From assembly GCA_902779075.1 (NCBI GenBank), contig CACZAK010000265.1:1-5827 (forward strand): DNA of 5,827 bases, in the 5' to 3' direction. Under the pieces are notes generated by a model. The model saw only the letters and a list, made by a program, of their open reading frames with translations. It was not told the origin of the DNA and made no database searches. Position numbers and translations under genes: made by a program. Origin of the DNA: an uncultured bacterium. Lineage in GTDB: Bacteria; Verrucomicrobiota; Kiritimatiellia; RFP12; UBA1067. Below are positions 1 through 5,098 of the stretch, piece after piece (the first letter of the stretch is position 1; every line of letters begins with the position of its first letter).

Positions 1-447
1 ACGCACCTCATCCCCGCCGACTTCATCGGCTTCTGCAAGACGCACAACCCGATCGGCGACCACCACGACAAGCTCATGGCCAACCTCTTCGCCCAGACCG
101 AGGCGCTCGCGTTCGGCAAGACGGCCGAGCAGTGCCGTGCGGACGGCGATCCCGAGGAGCTCGTGCCGTTCAAGACGTTCGAGGGGAACCGTCCCACGAA
201 CACCCTGCTCGCGGACGACCTCACGCCCGAGACGCTCGGCGCGCTCGTGGCGCTCTACGAGCACAAGATCTTCACGCAGGGCGTGATCTGGAACGTCTAT
301 TCGTTCGACCAGTGGGGCGTGCAGCTCGGCAAGGTGCTCGCGAAGAACGTCCTGAAGGACCTCGTCGCGGAGAAGGCCGACCTGAAGCACGACTCCTCCA
401 CGAATGCCCTCATCGCCCACTACCGGAAAGTCCTCGGCCGCGCCTAA
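1..447 (+). CDS. pgi: Glucose-6-phosphate isomerase, C-terminal part (5' end outside window)
   Basis: This reading frame is open from base 1 and stops with TAA at 445-447, giving the last 148 residues of a phosphoglucose isomerase, which interconverts glucose-6-phosphate and fructose-6-phosphate in the cytosol (glycolysis and gluconeogenesis). Positions 280-333 encode an 18-residue stretch, [18 protein letters not shown], that fits the second PGI signature pattern and ends in the conserved active-site lysine (codon 331-333). A THNP...DHH segment near the start (codons 14-22) carries the His-His pair of the family. [19 protein letters not shown] and the late HDSSTN motif are also typical. The full protein is normally about 550 residues, so roughly the first three quarters lie upstream. 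The ATG at 76 is internal and is not a start. Codon use is strongly GC-rich. No canonical hairpin plus U-tract terminator follows the stop. The family assignment is very secure. Confidence 0.96.
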   Translation, partial: THLIPADFIGFCKTHNPIGDHHDKLMANLFAQTEALAFGKTAEQCRADGDPEELVPFKTFEGNRPTNTLLADDLTPETLGALVALYEHKIFTQGVIWNVYSFDQWGVQLGKVLAKNVLKDLVAEKADLKHDSSTNALIAHYRKVLGRA

Positions 448-461
448 TCGCGGCTCTTAAG

Positions 462-584
462 AAAGTGTGCGGGACAGAGGCGGCCTTTGCGCCCGCACAC
501 TTTCCCGCTTTCTGACAAAAGTGTGCGGGCTGAGGTTTGGCCTTTCAACTTCACACTTTCTGCGTTTTTGTGGAAAGTGTGAAA
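462..584. repeat. 56-bp-period array of alternating AAAGTGTG inverted repeats
   Basis: The 8-mer AAAGTGTG occurs at 462-469, 518-525 and 574-581, exactly 56 bp apart. Its reverse complement CACACTTT occurs at 496-503 and 552-559, also 56 bp apart. The five copies therefore alternate in orientation, with centre spacings of 34, 22, 34 and 22 bp. Longer arms pair perfectly: 461-473 with 492-504 (13 bp, GAAAGTGTGCGGG type), 492-503 with 518-529 (12 bp), and 550-560 with 573-583 (11 bp, GAAAGTGTGAA type). The flank changes from CGGG in the first three arms to AA in the last two. The loops of the two full units share GAGG and GGCCTTT. The array fills most of the pgi-ATPase gap and ends 8-10 bp before a promoter -35 element. 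It could be a multi-site operator or a REP-like element. No function can be read from sequence alone. Confidence 0.9.
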
Positions 585-591
585 TTGGCGC

Positions 592-620
592 TTGCTTATA
601 TCGGCAAAAAATACTATAAT
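592..620 (+). promoter_or_regulatory. Sigma-70-type promoter for the DUF234 ATPase gene
   Basis: TTGCTT (592-597) and a perfect TATAAT (615-620) are separated by 17 bp, the optimal spacing. The -35 hexamer matches the consensus only in its first three bases, so the promoter may be of moderate strength or need an activator. The predicted start near 626-628 gives a leader of about 25 nt before the ATG at 653. The last arm of the repeat array (574-583) lies directly upstream of the -35 box, where an activator or repressor could act. All five arms lie upstream of this transcript, so through this promoter they would act as DNA sites and not as RNA hairpins. Confidence 0.7.
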
Positions 621-636
621 CACGGTGGTTTCGCCT

Positions 637-645
637 AAGAAGGAA
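637..645 (+). promoter_or_regulatory. Ribosome binding site of the DUF234 ATPase gene
   Basis: AAGAAGGAA contains an AAGGA Shine-Dalgarno core (640-644) with 8 nt before the ATG at 653. This supports 653 as the start. No in-frame start lies between the -10 box and this ATG. Confidence 0.7.
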
Positions 646-652
646 TTTCCAG

Positions 653-2083
653 ATGTTCTATGGCCGCAATTATTACATCAATCTTCTTGAAGAGCTGCTG
701 AAAAAGCCGATAAGTTCTGTTGTTACCTGTCGTGGACGGCGGCGTATCGGCAAGTCAACGCTTTTTGAGGAGTTTGCGCGGCGAAACGGATGTCGATTCT
801 TGAAATTGGAGGGGCGTGCGCCAGGAGAAGGTGTTGGCGACCGCGAACAGCGCGAGGCCTTTGGAATACAGCTTGCCGAACAGTCTCCGTTGCCTCGCCT
901 GACGCCGGAGGATTGGCCGCAGGCGTTCAAACTTTTGGATAGCGTCCTTTTCGAGAGGCCGGAGTGGACGGTTCTCCTGTTGGACGAGATATCCTGGATG
1001 GGAGGATACTCGGCGACCTTTGCCTCGGACCTGAAGATAGCCTGGGACAATCATCTTAAGAAGCATGACCGACTGATCCTGGTCATTTGCGGCTCCGTGT
1101 CTTCGTGGGTGACGGAAAATTTCGTGGAATCCACGGGCTTTGTCGGACGGCGTTCATACGATTTCATCCTGCCGGAGTTGCCGCTCTGCGAAGCCGTTGG
1201 TTTCTGGAACGACGTTCGGGGACAGAGGACGCCGCGTGAAATGCTGGACGTCCTCTCGGTGACGGGGGGCGTGCCGCGTTATCTAGAAGAAATGGACCTG
1301 ACCCTCTCCGCGGACGAGAACATACGGCGGAGCTTCTATCGTCCGGAAGGTTATTTGTATCAGGACTTCTCCGCGATATTCGACCGTGTGCTTGGGCAGA
1401 AGAAGGAACGGTGCCGACGAATCCTGGAGTCGATTTCCGAAGGTGCGACGACGGTTTCCGAAATTGCAGCGGCGTTGGGCGTTGAACGCAGTGGCTATCT
1501 GAGCGCCGATCTCAAGAACCTGGATGTCGCGGGATTCATTGCAGGTGATCGAGGGATTAATCCGGAGACCGGGGCGCAGGCCCTTCAGATTCGCTACCGC
1601 ATCAAGGATTGCTACACGCATTTCTACCTGAAACAGGTTTTCCCCGAGCGCGAGCGCATTGAGAAAGGACTGTATGAGGCGGTGACGCTCTCGAGCACGG
1701 CGGGTTGGGATGCCCGCATGGGTCGCCAGTTTGAGACGCTCGTTTTGAATAACTTCAAGGCTCTGTTGCCATTCCTTGGACTTTCGGGCGTGAGCGTGCT
1801 CTCGGCTGGGCCCTACTTGAAACGGGGGCGCAAGGGCGAAGGGTGTCAGATAGATCTGCTCGTTCAGACAGAGGCGATTGCGTACGTCGTCGAAATCAAG
1901 CGAAAACGCGTGATCGGCGAGGGCATTGCGGCGGAGGTGGCGCAAAAGGTCTCGCGGCTTCCCTTGCGGAAAGGGGTTTCAGTGCGGACGGCACTTGTCT
2001 ACGAGGGCGAACTCGAAGAGTCGCTCGTGCGCCGTCAGGTTTTCGACTTCTTGATACCCGCGAGGAAACTGCTAGGGCTTTAA
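653..2083 (+). CDS. AAA ATPase of the ATPase_2/DUF234 family with PD-(D/E)XK-like C-terminus
   Basis: This 476-residue protein starts in the family style with an FYGRNYYINLLEELL segment. Walker A is GRRRIGKST at residues 28-36, Walker B is VLLLDE at 107-112, and a sensor-1-like strand ILVICGS ends near 148. It is followed by GRR (165-167) and GGVPRYLE (205-212), both typical of the ATPase_2 (COG1672) group. Residues about 250-300 read as a winged helix. The C-terminal DUF234-type domain shows a nuclease-fold pattern: Glu361 (RQFE), Asp401 (QIDLL) and Glu414-x-Lys416 (VVEIKRK). No signal peptide or membrane segment is seen, so it is probably cytosolic. The cellular role of this family is not established; DNA binding or cleavage is inference from the fold. 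It is less GC-rich than pgi, thiD or fhs, suggesting separate acquisition. It lies behind its own promoter and the repeat array, and 16 bp before thiD. The family call is secure; the function is unknown. Confidence 0.88.
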   Translation: MFYGRNYYINLLEELLKKPISSVVTCRGRRRIGKSTLFEEFARRNGCRFLKLEGRAPGEGVGDREQREAFGIQLAEQSPLPRLTPEDWPQAFKLLDSVLFERPEWTVLLLDEISWMGGYSATFASDLKIAWDNHLKKHDRLILVICGSVSSWVTENFVESTGFVGRRSYDFILPELPLCEAVGFWNDVRGQRTPREMLDVLSVTGGVPRYLEEMDLTLSADENIRRSFYRPEGYLYQDFSAIFDRVLGQKKERCRRILESISEGATTVSEIAAALGVERSGYLSADLKNLDVAGFIAGDRGINPETGAQALQIRYRIKDCYTHFYLKQVFPERERIEKGLYEAVTLSSTAGWDARMGRQFETLVLNNFKALLPFLGLSGVSVLSAGPYLKRGRKGEGCQIDLLVQTEAIAYVVEIKRKRVIGEGIAAEVAQKVSRLPLRKGVSVRTALVYEGELEESLVRRQVFDFLIPARKLLGL

Positions 2084-2087
2084 GTAG

Positions 2088-2092
2088 AAGGA
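2088..2092 (+). promoter_or_regulatory. Ribosome binding site that decides the thiD start
   Basis: AAGGA ends only 1 nt before the ATG at 2094 but 7 nt before the in-frame ATG at 2100. The second spacing is normal and the first is too tight for good initiation, so 2100 is preferred. The site lies just after the stop of the ATPase gene (2081-2083), a layout compatible with translational coupling. Confidence 0.6.
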
Positions 2093-2099
2093 TATGGCA

Positions 2100-2900
2100 A
2101 TGGCGAAAGACATACATCCCTGCTGTCTGACGATTGCGGGCAGTGACTCCGGCGGCAACGCCGGCGTGCAGGCCGACTTGCGGGCGTTTCACGCCTACGG
2201 CCTGCATGGCTGCACCGTGTTCGCGGCGCTCACGGCGCAGAACCCGTTCGGCGTCTCAGCCATCCATCAGGTGCCGCCCGATTTCGTGGCGGCACAGCTC
2301 GACGCAGTGCTGGGCGTCTACGCGATCAAGGCGCTCAAGACGGGGATGCTCGCCGACGCGGCGGCAATCGAGGTGGTGGCCGACCGCGTGGCACGCCATC
2401 CGGAGATCGCGAAGGTGGTTGATCCCGTGATGGTCGCGACGAGCGGGGCGAAGCTCATTTCCGACGACGCGGTGGCCACGTTGACGGCGCGGCTCCTGCC
2501 GTGCGCGACGCTCATTACGCCGAACCTGCCGGAGGCGGAGGTGCTGTGGGGGCGTGCGATTACGGGTCGGAACGACGTGCGCGAGGCGGCGAAGGCGCTC
2601 CACGGACGCTTCGGCTGCGCGGTGCTCGTGAAGGGCGGACACGCCACGGGCGACCTCGCGGCTGCGGAGGATACACTCTACGACGGCGAGCATTTCTACG
2701 CATTTACGCTGCCACACATCGAGAATCCCGTTTCCACACATGGCACGGGTTGCTCGCTCGCGGCGGCGCTGGCGGCGGAGCTCGCGCTTGGGCGCGCGCT
2801 GCCGGACGCGGTGTCCGGCGCGAAGGCGTTCGTGCACCGCGCGATCGCCACGTCCTACTGGGTGGGGCCAAACTGCGGTGTCCTCGGTTGGGGGCGCTGA
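2100..2900 (+). CDS. thiD: Hydroxymethylpyrimidine/phosphomethylpyrimidine kinase
   Basis: This is a ribokinase-fold kinase that phosphorylates 4-amino-5-hydroxymethyl-2-methylpyrimidine and its monophosphate to the diphosphate used by thiamine phosphate synthase. Counting from the ATG at 2100 (266 aa, the usual ThiD length), motifs appear in the ThiD order: TIAGSDSGGNAGVQAD (11-26, where most relatives have a third Gly in place of the Asn), ALTAQN (43-48), KTGML (80-84), DPVMVATSG (108-116), TPNLPEAEVL (140-149), VKGGH (177-181) and the anion-hole/active-site HGTGCS (214-219) with Cys218. All catalytic motifs are intact. It is very GC-rich, unlike the ATPase gene 16 bp upstream, and no other thiamine gene or TPP riboswitch is visible in the window. 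It probably depends on the promoter before the ATPase, or on one inside that gene. The in-frame ATG at 2094 is possible but too close to the ribosome binding site. A pyridoxal kinase role is less likely because of the ThiD-specific motifs. Confidence 0.93.
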   Translation: MAKDIHPCCLTIAGSDSGGNAGVQADLRAFHAYGLHGCTVFAALTAQNPFGVSAIHQVPPDFVAAQLDAVLGVYAIKALKTGMLADAAAIEVVADRVARHPEIAKVVDPVMVATSGAKLISDDAVATLTARLLPCATLITPNLPEAEVLWGRAITGRNDVREAAKALHGRFGCAVLVKGGHATGDLAAAEDTLYDGEHFYAFTLPHIENPVSTHGTGCSLAAALAAELALGRALPDAVSGAKAFVHRAIATSYWVGPNCGVLGWGR

Positions 2901-2923
2901 ATCATGTTAAATGACGGAAAGTT

Positions 2924-2928
2924 GAGGA
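2924..2928 (+). promoter_or_regulatory. Ribosome binding site of the double-CbxX gene
   Basis: GAGGA lies 7 nt before the ATG at 2936, a normal spacing that supports this start. No convincing -35/-10 pair is seen in the 35-bp gap after thiD, so co-transcription with thiD is likely. Confidence 0.65.
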
Positions 2929-2935
2929 TCAAGAG

Positions 2936-5041
2936 ATGAAACTGAGTGACAATCATGTTATCGGACTGGGATGCCTTGGTGAACTGATAGTTCTCGCCGT
3001 AGGCATAATCCTGTTGCGAGATACGGAAGCGGGTATCAGTGCATACGGCTATATGATTCTCCTCGTAGGGCCGTACTTCTTCCTGCGGTGGCTTCTGAAC
3101 CATTTCGACCTCTGGTCTCCTATGGTCGGGGCTGTGATGGGGCCTGTTTTTGTCCTCGGATGTTTCCTGCTCGGACAGTTTGCGCCGTTGCCAACCGATA
3201 AGGGGTCTGGTACCAAGGGCTCCGACGAGCAGATAGAAAAGGATGCCTCGGGGGGAGCAGTGCCGCCAGGCGTCAGCTACACGCCCGCGTCCACGAATGA
3301 AGTCACCGTTGAAGAGGCGCTCGCGGAGCTGGACGAACTTGTCGGGCTCGCGCCAGTGAAGGCCGAGGTGAGGCGTTTCGCGAAGCTTGTGCATGTGGCG
3401 CAGCAGCGCAAGGCAAAAGGACTCAAGGTGGCGCCGATCTCCTACCACATGGTGTTCACCGGCAACCCTGGTACGGGTAAGACGACTGTCGCGCGCATCA
3501 TGGCGAAGGTTTACAAGGCTCTCGGTGTGGTGAAGAAGGGGCATCTCGTAGAGTGCGACCGGGGCGCGCTCGTGGCCGGCTACGAGGGACAGAGCGCCAT
3601 CAAGACCGGGAAGGTTGTCGACTTCGCGCTGGACGGCGTCCTGTTCGTGGACGAGGTGTACTCGCTCGTGAACGGGCCGCAGGACAGCTACGGCGAAGAG
3701 GTTATATCGACTCTCCTGAAGCGCATGGAGGATGACCGCGACCGCCTCGTGGTGATCGTAGCCGGATACACCGACGAAATGAAGAAGTTCATAAACGCAA
3801 ACTCCGGCCTCGCCTCGCGCTTCAACCACTATGTTGAATTCCCCGACTACGCGACGGACGAGCTGGCGGAAATATTCCGGAGGATGGCAAAGAAGAACCA
3901 ATACGTGCTTTCCCCGGAAGTGGAGCGCGACCTATCCGCCTTCATCGCCGAAAAGACGGCGAACCGTGACCGCAGGTTCGGCAATGCGCGTTGGGCACGC
4001 AATCTCTTCGAGCAGGCCGTTGCCCACCAGGCGGAGCGCGTGGCTGATCTCGCGAACCCGACCGAGGCGCAGCTCATGACAATTGAGATGCGTGACATCG
4101 GCGAGATGGGCAAGGGGGCGGTTGGTTTCGGCGCGGACTCACTTGGACGGACCGTGCCGCCTGGAGTCCACTATACGCCAGCCTCCACGAACGTCGTCAG
4201 CGTGGAAGAGGCACTTGCAGAGCTGAACGAGCTTGTGGGGCTCAAGCCCGTCAAGGAGGAGGTGGAGAAGTTCGCGTCTTTCGTGCGCGTGGCGCAGCAG
4301 CGCAAGGCCGCAGGACTCAAGGTGGCGCCGATCTCCTACCACATGGTTTTCACGGGCAACCCTGGTACGGGCAAGACGACCGTCGCGCGCATCATGGCGA
4401 AGATATATCGTGCGCTCGGCGTGGTGAAGAGCGGACACCTCGTGGAATGCGACCGAAGTGGACTCGTGGCAGGATACACGGGCCAGACCGCTATAAAGAC
4501 TGGGAAAGTGATCGACTTCGCGCTCGACGGCATCCTTTTCGTGGACGAGGCATACTCGCTTGTGAACGGTCCGCAGGATACCTACGGCAGTGAGGCGATA
4601 TCCACGCTCCTGAAGCGCATGGAGGATGACCGCGACCGCCTCGTGGTGATCGTGGCCGGATATACCCACGAGATGAAGGGGTTCATTGACGCGAACTCCG
4701 GTCTGGCCTCGCGCTTCACGCACTACGTGGAGTTCCCCGACTACACGGCGGAGGAGCTTGCGGCGATGTTCCGTCAGCGCGCGAAGAAAAACCAGTACGT
4801 CCTTTCCAAGGATGTGGAGAAGTGGCTTGATGCGTTCATCCGCGTGCGCATGAACACGGTGAAGCGCGACCGCACTTTCGGCAACGGACGCTGGGCACGG
4901 AACCTCTTCGAGGAGGCCGTGTCACGTCAGGCCGTGCGCGTGGGGAAAATCAATGATACTACGCCCGAGCAGCTTAAGACCCTCATTATGAGGGACGTGG
5001 GCATTAAGCTTAAGGATCCCGACGCATCCAATGAAGACTAG
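2936..5041 (+). CDS. Membrane-anchored protein with two tandem CbxX/CfxQ (SpoVK-like) AAA+ modules
   Basis: This 701-residue protein has three likely membrane segments (about 8-27, 32-54 and 63-85), a polar linker (about 87-108), then two copies of a CbxX/CfxQ AAA+ module (109-406 and 407-701). Module 1: Walker A GNPGTGKTT 176-184, pore-loop-like GYEGQ with Tyr216, Walker B LFVDE 236-240, Arg finger in NSGLASRF (Arg295), sensor 2 FGNARWARN 348-356. Module 2: the same motifs at 474-482, Tyr514, 534-538, Arg593 and 648-656. Both ATPase sites look intact; module 1 reads DEVYSL where module 2 has DEAYSL. With cytosolic AAA modules, three spans would put the N-terminus outside. Relatives include the Rubisco activase CbbX, SpoVK and EccA, but no Rubisco, sporulation or type VII secretion gene is present, so those names should not be transferred. 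It probably remodels or unfolds an unknown membrane-associated partner. The domain call is firm; the role is unknown. Confidence 0.9.
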   Translation: MKLSDNHVIGLGCLGELIVLAVGIILLRDTEAGISAYGYMILLVGPYFFLRWLLNHFDLWSPMVGAVMGPVFVLGCFLLGQFAPLPTDKGSGTKGSDEQIEKDASGGAVPPGVSYTPASTNEVTVEEALAELDELVGLAPVKAEVRRFAKLVHVAQQRKAKGLKVAPISYHMVFTGNPGTGKTTVARIMAKVYKALGVVKKGHLVECDRGALVAGYEGQSAIKTGKVVDFALDGVLFVDEVYSLVNGPQDSYGEEVISTLLKRMEDDRDRLVVIVAGYTDEMKKFINANSGLASRFNHYVEFPDYATDELAEIFRRMAKKNQYVLSPEVERDLSAFIAEKTANRDRRFGNARWARNLFEQAVAHQAERVADLANPTEAQLMTIEMRDIGEMGKGAVGFGADSLGRTVPPGVHYTPASTNVVSVEEALAELNELVGLKPVKEEVEKFASFVRVAQQRKAAGLKVAPISYHMVFTGNPGTGKTTVARIMAKIYRALGVVKSGHLVECDRSGLVAGYTGQTAIKTGKVIDFALDGILFVDEAYSLVNGPQDTYGSEAISTLLKRMEDDRDRLVVIVAGYTHEMKGFIDANSGLASRFTHYVEFPDYTAEELAAMFRQRAKKNQYVLSKDVEKWLDAFIRVRMNTVKRDRTFGNGRWARNLFEEAVSRQAVRVGKINDTTPEQLKTLIMRDVGIKLKDPDASNED
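3260..5020 (+). repeat. 894-bp internal tandem duplication (two AAA+ modules)
   Basis: The two halves of the gene align without gaps at a constant offset of 894 bp (298 codons) from 3260/4154 until a 2-codon insertion in the second copy near its sensor-2 motif (about residues 640-647). Exact DNA identity runs for 36 bp (3418-3453 with 4312-4347) and 47 bp (3713-3759 with 4607-4653), third codon positions included. By hand count the proteins are about 77% identical over about 282 aligned positions. Even the linker motif VPPG-x-xYTPASTN is duplicated. This points to duplication of a single-module ancestor, possibly with later gene conversion. Confidence 0.9.
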
Positions 5042-5063
5042 GATCGTAGTAACCGCGAAATTG

Positions 5064-5072
5064 TGGTATACT
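5064..5072 (+). promoter_or_regulatory. Extended -10 promoter of fhs
   Basis: TGGTATACT contains a TATACT -10 hexamer (5067-5072) preceded by the TGn extension (5064-5066). No good -35 box is found at the expected distance (5044-5049 reads TCGTAG), which is common for extended -10 promoters. The predicted start near 5079 leaves about 20 nt before the fhs ATG. The site lies in the 57-bp gap after the double-CbxX gene, so fhs probably has its own transcription. Confidence 0.6.
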
Positions 5073-5098
5073 AACTGCCTTTCCAAAAAGAGGTGTCT

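Noticed and set aside
461..504. 13-bp perfect hairpin after pgi as a rho-independent terminator
   Set aside because: The stem is strong, but the loop is 18 nt and the bases after it (CCCGCTTTCTG) have no U-tract. The arm belongs to the regular 56-bp array, which explains it better.
132..515. Plus-strand 127-codon frame overlapping the pgi end
   Set aside because: It is an out-of-frame shadow of pgi with an Arg/Ala-rich translation that runs into the repeat array.
526..546. CTGAGG-containing stretch as a TPP riboswitch for thiD
   Set aside because: It lies more than 1.5 kb before thiD, upstream of the ATPase promoter, and the remaining THI-box elements are not present. CTGAGG is part of the repeat loop.
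461..584. CRISPR array
   Set aside because: The repeated units are short inverted arms in alternating orientation, and the intervening sequences of the two units resemble each other. CRISPR repeats would be direct with unrelated spacers, and no cas gene is present.
1283..1945. 220-codon open frame on the minus strand inside the ATPase gene
   Set aside because: There is no domain, ribosome binding site or promoter. The plus-strand frame carries a complete ATPase with ordered motifs.
2256..2837. 193-codon open frame on the minus strand inside thiD
   Set aside because: The product is dominated by Arg and His with no motif, and the plus strand encodes an intact ThiD.
2855..3901. 348-codon open frame on the minus strand
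   Set aside because: It is antisense to thiD's end and to the first CbxX module. Its translation is His/Arg/Val-rich with no recognisable domain, a usual shadow of GC-rich coding sequence. The plus-strand gene has clear AAA+ motifs.
2936..5041. Naming the double-CbxX protein as the Rubisco activase CbbX or EccA
   Set aside because: No Rubisco or ESX genes are nearby, and the membrane segments and double module differ from both. Only the domain family is supported.
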